A DNA stretch of 49,324 nucleotides from NCBI GenBank assembly GCA_012518275.1, contig JAAYSS010000104.1, positions 1 through 49,324 of the forward strand, given 5' to 3'. Below are positions 23,943 to 32,148 of this stretch, piece after piece (position 1 is the stretch's first letter; each line of letters begins with the position of its first letter). Below the pieces are notes generated by a model. It saw only the letters and a list, made by a program, of their open reading frames with translations. It had not been told where the DNA came from and did not search any database. The stretch is from Bacteroidales bacterium (lineage in GTDB: Bacteria; Bacteroidota; Bacteroidia; Bacteroidales; Paludibacteraceae). A program made the translations under genes and the position numbers.

Positions 23943-25445
23943 CTAATCTGCATAATCTTCCCATTTTGTATCTAGCATATTGCCTGTTTTGGCAAACTGG
24001 CGGTGCATACCGAAGCAGGCACCTAAGTTGATAGGTGTATGTCCGGGGCGACAGATTTTCAAGTAATCCCACAACAACTGTTTGTATTCTGGCGCTACGC
24101 AGTTTTCAATGATTAGCTCAGCACGCTGATGAGGAGAACAACCACGTAGGTCAGCCACACCGTGTTCGGTGATTAGTACTTTTACTGAATGCTCAGAGTG
24201 GTCGGTGTGTGAAACCATCGGTACGATAGAGCTGATTTTTCCACCTTTGACTGTGGATGGCGTAGTAAATATGGAGAAATAAGAGTTTCTGGTAAAATCG
24301 CCTGAGCCACCTATTCCGTTCATCATTTTTCCACCGAGTACATGGGTACTGTTCACGTTGCCGAAAATATCAGCTTCCAAAGCTGTGTTGATGGAAATTA
24401 GTCCTAGCCGACGTACAATTCCCGGATTATTAGATATCTCCTGTGGTCGAAGTACCAGTTTATCGCGATAGAAATCCAAGTCAGAATAAATTTCTTGAAG
24501 CACTTCATTTGAAACCGTTAAAGAGCAGCCGCTGGCAAATTTTACCCTTCCTTGCTGCATCAATTTTATTACAGAATCTTGTATAACTTCGGTGTACATT
24601 TCAAAAGCAGGGATGCCCGGATTTTCTCCTAGAGATGCCAATAATGCGTTGGCAATATTTCCTACACCGGATTGAAGAGGTACAAAACTTTCGGGAATTT
24701 TTCCAAGTTTTAGTTCCGAAGCCAAGAAGTCAGCAACGTTTTGACCAATTTTCGAAGTAACTTCGTCCACCGGTGTGAATCCTTTCACTTCGTCGGCATG
24801 ATCAGTTTCTACTATGCCAATAATTTTTTTAGGGTCAATTTTAAGCGTAGTCGTGCCAATTCTGTCGGAAGCTTGATAAATAGGAATTTCACGCCGTTGA
24901 GGCGGATTTTCAACTTCGTAAATGTCGTGGAAACCAGCTAATTCTTTCGGATGTGCATGATTGAGTTCCAATATAATGTAGTCTGCAAGACGCGAAATAG
25001 TGGGTGATATTCCAACACCGGTAGTCAGTATCACTTCGCCATTTTCGTTGAAATCACAGACTTCGAGAATTGCAAATTTAGGTTTTTTCACAAATCCGTT
25101 CCGCAGGCTCTGAGGCAGCACAGATAGGTGTAAGTCGCAATATTCTATTTCACCACTATTCAGCGCATTACGCATGTCTCTGTTGGATTGGTAAGGCGCG
25201 CGGAAATCGATGGCTTTTGCACGAGCCAGAGCACCGTCAAGTGAATCACCGGTTGAGGCGCCGGTAAATATCCCGACTTTAAATTCTTTTCCTTGTTTGT
25301 GAAATTCTTCTGCCCGTTTTGCCAAAGCCGTCGGAACAACTTTGGGGCATCCCGCTGCGGTGAAACCGCTAAATGCCACTACATCACTGTGATTGATGTG
25401 AGATGCAGCTTCTTCGGCAGTTATAAATTTGAAATTTTTACTCAT
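23943..25445 (-). CDS. Succinyl-CoA:acetate CoA-transferase (acetyl-CoA hydrolase/transferase family)
   Basis: A 500-residue cytosolic class I CoA-transferase, close to the usual length of about 500 residues. Family signatures include VAFSGFTAAGCPKVVPTALA at the N-terminus, FTGASTGDSLDG, LQSGVGNIANALL (256-268), and FEMYTEVIQDS, in which Glu286 fits the catalytic glutamate that forms the glutamyl-CoA thioester. Further signatures are GGSGDFTRNSYFS and VKVLITEHGVADLRG. In fermenting Bacteroidales such enzymes convert acetyl-CoA and succinate, or the reverse, in acetate and propionate metabolism; older annotations call them acetyl-CoA hydrolase. It is a single gene with its own promoter at 25480-25511. 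Confidence 0.92.
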   Translation of the reverse strand: MSKNFKFITAEEAASHINHSDVVAFSGFTAAGCPKVVPTALAKRAEEFHKQGKEFKVGIFTGASTGDSLDGALARAKAIDFRAPYQSNRDMRNALNSGEIEYCDLHLSVLPQSLRNGFVKKPKFAILEVCDFNENGEVILTTGVGISPTISRLADYIILELNHAHPKELAGFHDIYEVENPPQRREIPIYQASDRIGTTTLKIDPKKIIGIVETDHADEVKGFTPVDEVTSKIGQNVADFLASELKLGKIPESFVPLQSGVGNIANALLASLGENPGIPAFEMYTEVIQDSVIKLMQQGRVKFASGCSLTVSNEVLQEIYSDLDFYRDKLVLRPQEISNNPGIVRRLGLISINTALEADIFGNVNSTHVLGGKMMNGIGGSGDFTRNSYFSIFTTPSTVKGGKISSIVPMVSHTDHSEHSVKVLITEHGVADLRGCSPHQRAELIIENCVAPEYKQLLWDYLKICRPGHTPINLGACFGMHRQFAKTGNMLDTKWEDYAD

Positions 25446-25479
25446 AATAATTTTTGAATTATTCGTTTTTTATAGCTTA

Positions 25480-25511
25480 CAAAAGTAAGAAAAAAAGGAT
25501 GCTTCTACAAA
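25480..25511 (-). promoter_or_regulatory. Promoter of the CoA-transferase gene
   Basis: On the minus strand TTTG (25511-25508), a 20-nt spacer and TACTTTTG (25487-25480) match the Bacteroidetes consensus. It ends 34 nt before the start codon. Confidence 0.72.
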
Positions 25512-25662
25512 TATTAACTCGCTTTGTTTTCTGCTCGGGGAAAATCTTTTTAAAAACATCATTTTTATATCGAAATACGAGATATAATTACGATATTTGT
25601 AGAAATATATTTAATTCGATTGATATTTAATTTTTTATCATAAAATAACATATTAAAATATT

Positions 25663-27126
25663 ATGAGTTCAAAAGACATTCTAAATTTAGAGCCGAAAGC
25701 GGTTTGGAAAAACTTTCACAGTATAACACAAATTCCGCGACCGTCCGGGAAAAAGGAAGAAATTGGGAAATTTTTAGTTGATTTCGGAAAATCGTTGGGA
25801 TTGGAAGCAATGCAAGATGAAATCGGTAACGTGTTGGTTCGCAAACCCGCTACTTCGGGTATGGAAAATCGAAAAAGTGTTATTTTACAGGCACATATGG
25901 ATATGGTGCCACAAAAAAACAGCGATGTAAAGCACGATTTTGAAAAAGATCCGATTCAAACCATTGTAGATGGTGAATGGGTACGTGCCAACAACACCAC
26001 ACTTGGAGCAGACAACGGAATTGGTGTGGCTGCAGCTATGGCTGTGTTGGAATCAACAGACATTCCGCATCCGGCTATCGAAATGTTTATTACTGCAGAC
26101 GAAGAAACAGGGATGTATGGAGCATTCGGTTTGCAACCTGATTTTCTACAAGGTGATATCCTGATTAATATGGACTCTGAAGATGAAGGCGAGTTATACG
26201 TGGGGTGTGCCGGCGGCCTGGATGCCAATATTACTTTTCGATACAAAGAGGAGGAAATGCCAGCTGATGATGTTGCATTCAAAGTGTCGCTCACAGGTTT
26301 GAAGGGCGGACATTCCGGCGTAGATATTCACTTACAACGAGCGAATGCTAATAAGTTGATATTCCGATTTTTGAAAGCAGCTGTTGCAGAGCGTGAAGTT
26401 CGCTTGTGTAGCATCGAATGCGGAAATCTTCGTAATACCATTCCACGAGAAGGATTTGCGGTAATAACCGTTCCAAAAGGAAACGAGGAAAGTTTGCTGG
26501 AAGCTGTTGCTGAGTTTGAAACACTATTTATTGAAGAGTACAAAGGCGTAGAAGATACAATCCGATTCACAGCAGAAAAAACTGAAAAAGTCAGCGGATT
26601 GATGCCTGAAGAGGTTCAGGACGATTTAATCAATGCTGTTACAGCCTGTCCGAATGGTGTTTACCGTTTTATTGATGATGTGCCCGATGTGGTAGAAACG
26701 TCTAATAACTTGGCGATTGTAAGTTCTGACGGGGGGAAAATTGAAGTAAAGTGTTTGATTCGCAGTTCGGTAGAAAGCCGTAAAGAGGAGCTGGCATCGA
26801 TGATTGAAAGTCTGTTTTCATTAGCTGGTGCAAAAGTGGAGTTTTCGGGAGATTATCCGGGCTGGGAGCCCAATTTGGAGTCGCCTATTTTGAAAGAAAT
26901 GACGAAAATTTATGAGCGTGATTTTGGGGAAGCACCGAAAATCATGATAATTCACGCCGGCTTGGAGTGTGGTATTCTTGGTAGAAACTATCCCGATATG
27001 GATATGATTTCGTTTGGTCCAACCATCCGTTTCCCACACTCGCCGGATGAGAAAGTGAACATTGAAACTGTACAGAAATTTTGGAAATACCTGAAAGCTA
27101 CGCTGGCGGATATTCCGAAGAAATAA
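25663..27126 (+). CDS. pepD: Aminoacyl-histidine dipeptidase (M20 family peptidase, PepD)
   Basis: A 487-residue cytosolic dizinc dipeptidase of the M20C group. Metal-ligand and catalytic motifs are in place: LQAHMDMVPQ (His and catalytic Asp), LGADNGIGVAAA (bridging Asp), TADEETGMYGA (general-base Glu and zinc Glu), INMDSEDEGELYVGCAGG (Asp ligand) and SFGPTIRFPHSPDEKV (C-terminal His ligand). The dimerisation lid sits between (LTGLKGGHSGVDIHLQRANA). It releases amino acids from Xaa-His and other dipeptides, which fits a peptide-using anaerobe. It is monocistronic and ends in a strong hairpin at 27145. Confidence 0.95.
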   Translation: MSSKDILNLEPKAVWKNFHSITQIPRPSGKKEEIGKFLVDFGKSLGLEAMQDEIGNVLVRKPATSGMENRKSVILQAHMDMVPQKNSDVKHDFEKDPIQTIVDGEWVRANNTTLGADNGIGVAAAMAVLESTDIPHPAIEMFITADEETGMYGAFGLQPDFLQGDILINMDSEDEGELYVGCAGGLDANITFRYKEEEMPADDVAFKVSLTGLKGGHSGVDIHLQRANANKLIFRFLKAAVAEREVRLCSIECGNLRNTIPREGFAVITVPKGNEESLLEAVAEFETLFIEEYKGVEDTIRFTAEKTEKVSGLMPEEVQDDLINAVTACPNGVYRFIDDVPDVVETSNNLAIVSSDGGKIEVKCLIRSSVESRKEELASMIESLFSLAGAKVEFSGDYPGWEPNLESPILKEMTKIYERDFGEAPKIMIIHAGLECGILGRNYPDMDMISFGPTIRFPHSPDEKVNIETVQKFWKYLKATLADIPKK

Positions 27127-27144
27127 ACTAATGCTAAAAATAAG

Positions 27145-27184
27145 AATGCTCGACTTTTTATGAATAAGGTCGAGCATTTTTTAT
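27145..27184. terminator. Bidirectional intrinsic terminator between pepD and the GNAT gene
   Basis: AATGCTCGAC (27145-27154) pairs with GTCGAGCATT (27169-27178), followed by a T-run on the plus strand. On the minus strand the stem is followed by CTTATTTTTAGC. It overlaps the last codons of the convergent GNAT gene and serves both transcripts. Confidence 0.88.
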
Positions 27185-27663
27185 TGTAACTTTTTTATCA
27201 TCCAGATGTTACAGCCCGAATGGCTCGAATTTCCGATTGGTTTTTTCAACTGAACAAATCCCGATTTTTTGTAAAAAGATACGGCTGTATCAAATTCAGG
27301 AAGGCTTTCGATGTAGATTTTTGAATAGCCAAATTCAATTGCCGATTCAATCGACTTCATCATCAGTGCTCTGCCTATTCCCTTGCCGCGCACATCGGCA
27401 GATAAATAAAATTTCACTAATTCCACGTACCTCGAAGGTAAGCTTGCAGAAGGAAAAATCCCGCAACATCCTACTACTTCCTTGTTCCATTCCGCCACCC
27501 AAAGCATCGATTTTTCGTTTTGGAAAAGGGAAAACAAATCGTCCGTAGTAGGGTCTTCGTACACCGTTCCTACGGTTGGTGCGTTGAAATCATGAAAACA
27601 TTGGCGGATAATTTTTGCCAAAATTTCGTTATCGGAAGGGCGGATAGGCCTGATAGCAAGCAT
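27181..27663 (-). CDS. GNAT-family N-acetyltransferase
   Basis: A 160-residue acetyl-CoA-dependent acetyltransferase. The fold is visible from IRPIRPSDNEILAKIIRQCF (first strand and helix), VAEWNKEVVGCCGIFP (strands 2-4), VELVKFYLSADVRGKGIGRA (strand 4 and the acetyl-CoA pyrophosphate loop, R-G-K-G-I-G-R) and IYIESLPEFDTAVSFYKKSG (the C-terminal N/Y-type helix). The acceptor cannot be predicted. It starts 15 nt after ychF and is probably translated from the same message. Confidence 0.87.
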   Translation of the reverse strand: MLAIRPIRPSDNEILAKIIRQCFHDFNAPTVGTVYEDPTTDDLFSLFQNEKSMLWVAEWNKEVVGCCGIFPSASLPSRYVELVKFYLSADVRGKGIGRALMMKSIESAIEFGYSKIYIESLPEFDTAVSFYKKSGFVQLKKPIGNSSHSGCNIWMIKKLQ

Positions 27664-27678
27664 TATTTCTTTTTGAGG

Positions 27679-28782
27679 CTACACATTAAATCTAAAATAA
27701 ATTACATCTCCATCTTGCACCACATATTCTTTCCCTTCCACGCTCATTTTTCCGGCTTCTTTCACAGCCGTTTCAGAGCCTAATGCTATATAATCATCGT
27801 ACTTGATTACTTCTGCTCGGATAAATCCTTTCTCAAAATCAGTGTGAATCACGCCGGCACATTGTGGTGCTTTCCATCCGCGGTGGAATGTCCAAGCGCG
27901 CACTTCCTGCGGTCCTGCAGTAAGGAATGTTTGCAAGTTCAACAAGTGGTAGGCCGATTTTATCAATCGCGACACACCCGATTCTGTCAAACCAATTTCC
28001 TGTAAAAATTCCTGTCGTTCTTCGAATGTCTCAAATTCAGCAATCTCGGATTCGATTTTCGCAGCAACCACTAAAATTTCAGCATCTTCATTCTTGACTG
28101 ATTCGCGCACCGCATCCACGTACTTGTTCCCTGTTACGGCACTGGCTTCGTCCACGTTGCACACATACAACACGGGTTTATATGTGAGCAAGTAAAGTTC
28201 ACGTGCAATTTTTTCATCGTCTTTGTTATCGAATTTTACCGTGCGCGCCGAAAGTCCTTGTTGCAGTGCTTCTCTGAATTTTAAATAAATATTTAATGCA
28301 CGCAGCGCTTCTTTGTCGCCACCGGTTTTTGCTTGTTTTTCTACCTTTTGGATGCGGGCTTCAATGGTTTCCAAATCTTTCAGTTGCAACTCAGCATCGA
28401 TGATTTCCTTATCTCGTACCGGGTCAATTGAGCCGTCCACGTGAGTAACATTGTCATCATCAAAGCAGCGAAGCACATGCAAAATCGCATCAGTTTCGCG
28501 AATATTGGCAAGGAATTTATTGCCTAATCCTTCGCCTTTACTGGCACCTTTTACTAAACCGGCAATATCCACAATTTCCACAGTCGCTGGGACAATTCGT
28601 TGGGGGTTAACGAGTTCTGCTAATTTATTCAGTCGTTCATCAGGAACGGTAATCACGCCCACATTGGGTTCGATGGTGCAAAAAGGAAAGTTAGCCGCTT
28701 GTGCTTTTGCGTTTGAAAGGCAATTAAAAAGAGTAGATTTTCCCACGTTGGGAAGTCCTACGATACCACATTGTAATGACAT
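27679..28782 (-). CDS. ychF: Redox-regulated ribosome-binding ATPase YchF (OLA1)
   Basis: A 367-residue Obg-related P-loop protein that prefers ATP and binds ribosomes. It has the Walker A GLPNVGKST (9-17), switch I PFCTIEPNVGVITVPDERL, the G3 motif DIAGLVKGASKGEGLGN, and CNVDE in place of NKxD, a change that goes with ATP preference. A coiled-coil insertion (LKDLETIEARIQKVEKQAK) and a C-terminal TGS domain (RAWTFHRGWKAPQCAGVIH, then VQDGDVIYFRFNV) complete it. Length and order are standard. The gene follows a structured leader (28807-28860) downstream of its own -7 box. Confidence 0.97.
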   Translation of the reverse strand: MSLQCGIVGLPNVGKSTLFNCLSNAKAQAANFPFCTIEPNVGVITVPDERLNKLAELVNPQRIVPATVEIVDIAGLVKGASKGEGLGNKFLANIRETDAILHVLRCFDDDNVTHVDGSIDPVRDKEIIDAELQLKDLETIEARIQKVEKQAKTGGDKEALRALNIYLKFREALQQGLSARTVKFDNKDDEKIARELYLLTYKPVLYVCNVDEASAVTGNKYVDAVRESVKNEDAEILVVAAKIESEIAEFETFEERQEFLQEIGLTESGVSRLIKSAYHLLNLQTFLTAGPQEVRAWTFHRGWKAPQCAGVIHTDFEKGFIRAEVIKYDDYIALGSETAVKEAGKMSVEGKEYVVQDGDVIYFRFNV

Positions 28783-28806
28783 TGTAAATAATATTTTTTA
28801 ACAATT

Positions 28807-28860
28807 TAGCCCGAGTCGCTGTTAGCCCCAAAGTGTTGGATTCAACAGCGGGCTTTTTTA
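28807..28860 (-). ncRNA. Structured leader hairpin in the ychF 5' region
   Basis: On the minus strand AGCCCG and CTGTT near 28858-28844 pair with AACAG and CGGGCT near 28824-28807. A 5-nt bulge (CGACT) sits between the two right-hand arms, and there is a loop of about 20 nt. It lies directly after the -7 box at 28866-28873, so it would form in the ychF leader. On the plus strand the stem precedes a T-run and looks like a terminator, but no plus-strand gene ends here. Its function is unknown. Confidence 0.4.
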
Positions 28861-28865
28861 GCGTG

Positions 28866-28873
28866 CAAAGGTA
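28866..28873 (-). promoter_or_regulatory. -7 box of the ychF-GNAT operon
   Basis: TACCTTTG on the minus strand matches TAnnTTTG. It would place the start of transcription near 28860 and the leader hairpin at the very 5' end of the message. No matching TTTG box is evident. Confidence 0.5.
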
Positions 28874-28951
28874 CGATTAAAATTAGAAACTAGAAATTGA
28901 AACATTAAGTTTGTTAAGCGCATAGGTTTTTTGTCTTTGCTTTTTGAAGTT

Positions 28952-29539
28952 CTATCCGAAAATCATTTCAATCACTTTCGGAAAATGCTCGTATTCCAAT
29001 TCGTGTACTTTTCGGGCAATATCTTCATAGCTATCATGCGGTTCCACAGTGCATTTTGCTTGAAAAATGATGTTGCCGTCATCGTAACGCTTATTTACAA
29101 AGTGGATGGTAATGCCGGTTTCTGTATCGCCGGATGCGCGCACGGCTTTGTGTACGTGGTTGCCGTACATCCCTTTTCCGCCGAATTTGGGAAGAAGCGC
29201 TGGGTGTATATTTATAATTTGATCCGGATATGCATTGATGATGGATTCGGGCACTTTTAGCAGGAATCCGGCTAAAACAATGGCATCTATCTTAAATTTA
29301 TGCAATAAATCCAAAATTTCTTCTCCTGTCTCAAAATCTTGCTTTCTGAAAGATACAGATTTGACATTCAGGTTTTTAGCTCGTTGGTGAACGTAAGCAT
29401 CTGCTTTGTTGGAAATAATGAGTGGAAATGAAAATTCTTTGGATTTTTTAAAATATTGGATGATATTTTCGGCATTTGAACCGGAACCGGAAGCAAAAAT
29501 GGCTATATTTTTCGGCATTTTGATTGATTTTTTGCTCAT
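28952..29539 (-). CDS. purN: Phosphoribosylglycinamide formyltransferase
   Basis: A 195-residue GART enzyme that transfers a formyl group from 10-formyl-tetrahydrofolate to GAR in purine synthesis. Seen are the N-terminal IAIFASGSGSNAENII (GAR phosphate loop), DAIVLAGFLLKVPESII, the catalytic block IINIHPALLPKFGGKGMYG (Asn, His and HPA motif) and SGDTETGITIHFVNKRYDDG with the catalytic Asp. An in-frame ATG at 29518 would trim seven residues (MPKNIAIF). It is divergent from acpP across 129 nt. A second purine gene, purH, lies at 34019. Confidence 0.96.
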   Translation of the reverse strand: MSKKSIKMPKNIAIFASGSGSNAENIIQYFKKSKEFSFPLIISNKADAYVHQRAKNLNVKSVSFRKQDFETGEEILDLLHKFKIDAIVLAGFLLKVPESIINAYPDQIINIHPALLPKFGGKGMYGNHVHKAVRASGDTETGITIHFVNKRYDDGNIIFQAKCTVEPHDSYEDIARKVHELEYEHFPKVIEMIFG

Positions 29540-29586
29540 ATATCATTAAAATGTGCAAAAAGATATGCTTTTTTGTAGATATGTGA

Positions 29587-29616
29587 TTTGTTATAATGAA
29601 AAAATACTTACCTTTG
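29587..29616 (+). promoter_or_regulatory. Promoter of the acpP-fabF operon
   Basis: TTTG (29587-29590), an 18-nt spacer and TACCTTTG (29609-29616) match the Bacteroidetes consensus, leaving a leader of about 45 nt before acpP. Confidence 0.8.
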
Positions 29617-29668
29617 CATCGCAAATTTACAAAACTAATTTTATTTAATCATTAAAAAAAGAAAGATT

Positions 29669-29905
29669 ATGTCAGAAGTTGCAGAAAAAGTAAAAGCTAT
29701 TATCGTTGACAAATTAGGTGTAGACGAAGCAGACATTGTAGAAACAGCCAGCTTCACTAACGATCTTGGTGCAGATTCACTGGACACTGTTGAATTAATC
29801 ATGGAATTTGAAAAAGAATTCGGTGTATCTATTCCTGATGAAGAAGCACAAAAAATCTCAACTGTAGGTGATGCAATTGCTCACGTTAAAGCTTTGAAGA
29901 AATAA
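29669..29905 (+). CDS. acpP: Acyl carrier protein
   Basis: A 78-residue acidic four-helix protein that carries growing fatty acyl chains. The phosphopantetheine site is Ser37 in [11 protein letters not shown]. Length and helix pattern are standard ([20 protein letters not shown] for helix III). It precedes fabF by 17 nt and shares its promoter at 29587. A purine-rich stretch, GAAAGATT, sits just before the ATG. Confidence 0.98.
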   Translation: MSEVAEKVKAIIVDKLGVDEADIVETASFTNDLGADSLDTVELIMEFEKEFGVSIPDEEAQKISTVGDAIAHVKALKK

Positions 29906-29922
29906 ACTTCCAAATTTTTTTT

Positions 29923-31185
29923 ATGGAATTAAAAAGAGTAGTGGTAACCGGTGTCGGTGCTGTTACTCCTTTAGGACTTACTGCCACGGAAACGTGGCAG
30001 AACGTTCTAAAAGGGATGAGTGGTGCTACACCTATTACCCGTTTTGATGCATCTACTTTCAAAACCAAATTTGCCTGTGAAGTAAAGGATTTTGATCCGT
30101 TGCAATATTTCGAACGTAAAGATGCTCGAAAAATGGACCGTTACACCCAGTTTGCTCTTGTAGCTACTCAAGAAGCGCTGGAGCATAGTGGCCTTGATCT
30201 TGAAAAAATTGACAAGGATGAAGTTGGAGTTGTTTTTGCAGCCGGAATTGGTGGCATCGCAACTTTTGAGCAAGAAGTAGCTAATTATTATTTGAATATA
30301 GAACAGGGGCCGCGGTTCAATCCGTTCTTTATACCTAAAATGATCTCGGATATTGCTGCGGGGCAGATTTCCATCCGATATGGTTTTCGTGGACCGAACT
30401 ATTCCACCGCATCAGCATGTGCATCATCCAACCACGGAATGATTAATGCATTTAATCACATTCGATTAGGTGATGCTAAAATCATGGTTTCCGGTGGTAC
30501 AGAAGCAGCCATTACGCCAGCCGGGATTGCCGGATTTAATGCGCTGACTGCACTTTCAACCCGTAACGATGATCCGAAAGGAGCATCTCGTCCATTCAGC
30601 AAAAGCCGGGATGGATTTGTGATAGGAGAAGGAGCGGGATGTATTATTCTGGAAGAATATGAGCATGCTTTGGCTCGAGGTGCCAACATCCTTTGCGAGT
30701 TGGTGGGTAGCGGAATGTCTGCTGATGCATATCATCTTACGGCTACACATCCGGATGGATTAGGAGCTGTATTGGTAATGCGGCGAGCTTTAAAAAATTC
30801 AAATCTTAAGACAACAGATGTTGATCTGATTAGTGTCCATGGTACTTCTACGTCGGTAGGAGATATTGGCGAAGTGAAAGCCATTCAGCAAGTTTTTGGT
30901 GATCATGCCTACAAACTGAATATCAGTGCTACGAAATCCATGACCGGACATTTGCTTGGTGCTGCCGGAGCTGTTGAAGGTATTGTAGCCATTTATTCAA
31001 TTATCAACAATATTGTGCCTCCTACCATCAATTTCCACGAAGGTGATGAAGATCCGGAAATAGATTACAACTTGAATTTCACTTTCAACAAAGCACAAGA
31101 ACGTAACGTAAACGTAGCTCTGTCAAATACATTCGGTTTTGGCGGACACAATGCTTGTGTGGTGTTTAAGAAATTCAAAAAGTGA
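29923..31185 (+). CDS. fabF: Beta-ketoacyl-ACP synthase II
   Basis: A 420-residue condensing enzyme of fatty acid elongation. The catalytic triad is intact: Cys166 in STASACASSN, His306 in SVHGTSTSVGD, and Lys338 and His343 in SATKSMTGHLLGAAGA. The glycine-rich C-terminal motif NTFGFGGHNAC is present. It is cotranscribed with acpP, its partner protein. Its stop codon overlaps a possible GTG start of rnc, and an intrinsic terminator lies about 40 nt past the stop, inside rnc. Confidence 0.98.
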   Translation: MELKRVVVTGVGAVTPLGLTATETWQNVLKGMSGATPITRFDASTFKTKFACEVKDFDPLQYFERKDARKMDRYTQFALVATQEALEHSGLDLEKIDKDEVGVVFAAGIGGIATFEQEVANYYLNIEQGPRFNPFFIPKMISDIAAGQISIRYGFRGPNYSTASACASSNHGMINAFNHIRLGDAKIMVSGGTEAAITPAGIAGFNALTALSTRNDDPKGASRPFSKSRDGFVIGEGAGCIILEEYEHALARGANILCELVGSGMSADAYHLTATHPDGLGAVLVMRRALKNSNLKTTDVDLISVHGTSTSVGDIGEVKAIQQVFGDHAYKLNISATKSMTGHLLGAAGAVEGIVAIYSIINNIVPPTINFHEGDEDPEIDYNLNFTFNKAQERNVNVALSNTFGFGGHNACVVFKKFKK

Positions 31186-31199
31186 AGGCGAGAAGTGGA

Positions 31200-31961
31200 A
31201 TGAAATTTAATCCTCTAAAAAAAATAAGGCTCTTGAAGAAAAAAAACCTACAAGAGCCTTTTTTATCTTTTCAAAAGATATTAGGATTTCCTCCCAATGA
31301 TATAGAACTCTACAAATTAGCAGTTACGCATCGTTCTACACAAATAAAAAGCTCAGATGGGCAATGGATTAATAACGAAAGATTAGAGTTTTTGGGTGAT
31401 GCTGTGTTGAATTTAGTTGTGGCGGATGTGCTTTATCACAATTTTGAGAAAGAAGATGAAGGATTCTTGACTAATGCCCGTGCAAATATTGTAAAGCGTG
31501 AATCACTTAATAAAATCTGTCGGGATATAGGGTTGGATAGATTGATGGAAGCAGACGAGCAGCTTAGCTTAATAAGCAATACAAATATTTTGGGTAATGC
31601 AATGGAAGCATTTGTTGGTGCAGTATACCTGGATGTAGGCTATGAAAAATGTACTGAGTTCGTAAAAAAGCGGATGCTGATAACCAAAGAGTGGATACTG
31701 AATATGGCTCAAGAGAACGAAAATTTTAAATCTGAATTATTAGAATGGTGCCAACAGAGATATTTGAGTTTGGATTTTGTTCTTTTAGACGATACTGTCG
31801 ATAAAAACAACCAACATACTTTTACTTCTCAAGTGCTGATTAACGAAAAGCCAATTTGCACAGGCACAGGTTCCAGCAAAAAAGAATCCCATCAGCAGGC
31901 CTCTTATAGGGTGTTGAAAATGATTGATAAACATGATGATTTCTTGAAAAACTTAGGATAA
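31200..31961 (+). CDS. rnc: Ribonuclease III
   Basis: A double-strand-specific endoribonuclease for rRNA and mRNA processing. I chose the ATG at 31200 (protein begins MKFNPLKKIRLLKKKN, 253 residues); a GTG at 31182 overlaps the fabF stop codon and would add six residues. The signature NERLEFLGDAVLNLVVADVL holds the catalytic Glu and Asp residues, and NAMEAFVGAVYLDVGY gives the second Glu. The double-stranded RNA-binding domain covers about the last 75 residues (FKSELLEWCQQRYL, then GTGSSKKESHQQASYRVLKM). A perfect terminator hairpin (31226-31265) occupies its early codons, so most transcription from fabF may stop before rnc is complete. Confidence 0.95.
   Translation: MKFNPLKKIRLLKKKNLQEPFLSFQKILGFPPNDIELYKLAVTHRSTQIKSSDGQWINNERLEFLGDAVLNLVVADVLYHNFEKEDEGFLTNARANIVKRESLNKICRDIGLDRLMEADEQLSLISNTNILGNAMEAFVGAVYLDVGYEKCTEFVKKRMLITKEWILNMAQENENFKSELLEWCQQRYLSLDFVLLDDTVDKNNQHTFTSQVLINEKPICTGTGSSKKESHQQASYRVLKMIDKHDDFLKNLG
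31226..31265 (+). terminator. Intrinsic terminator located inside the 5' coding part of rnc
   Basis: AAGGCTCTTG (31226-31235) and CAAGAGCCTT (31251-31260) are exact reverse complements with a 15-nt A-rich loop, followed immediately by TTTTTATC. This is a textbook terminator, but it lies within rnc codons about 9-22, and no acceptable start codon lies beyond it before the conserved domain. It probably ends most acpP-fabF transcripts and lowers rnc expression. Confidence 0.8.
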
Positions 31962-31984
31962 CGAATGCATAGGAACTGATTTCA

Positions 31985-32034
31985 TTCCGATATTTAATCT
32001 CAAAAGGAAATTTTGTTGTTTGTCAATATCGGAA
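31985..32034. repeat. Inverted repeat between rnc and the Lrp-type gene
   Basis: TTCCGATATT (31985-31994) and AATATCGGAA (32025-32034) are exact reverse complements 30 nt apart. It is placed 24 nt after the rnc stop. No U-tract follows, so it may be a processing hairpin or a site for the neighbouring Lrp-type regulator. Confidence 0.4.
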
Positions 32035-32090
32035 AAATGTGTTTCTAGTATAAAAAATCACCTTTAAACGACTTTTTTTTGATAAAATGA

Positions 32091-32120
32091 TTGGTTTATT
32101 GTAAAAATTGTTTATTTTTG
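32091..32120 (+). promoter_or_regulatory. Promoter of the Lrp/AsnC-type gene
   Basis: TTG (32091-32093), a 19-nt spacer and TATTTTTG (32113-32120) match the Bacteroidetes consensus. The ATG follows 28 nt later. Confidence 0.72.
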
Positions 32121-32148
32121 CTGTCAAAAAGATAATTTACATACCACT

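Noticed and set aside
27237-27548. Open frame on the plus strand opposite the GNAT gene
   Set aside because: The minus-strand gene has clear acetyltransferase motifs; this frame is its shadow.
28807-28860. Reading this hairpin simply as a plus-strand terminator
   Set aside because: The T-run is on the plus side, but both flanking genes are on the minus strand and no plus-strand transcript is expected to end there; a ychF leader structure fits better.
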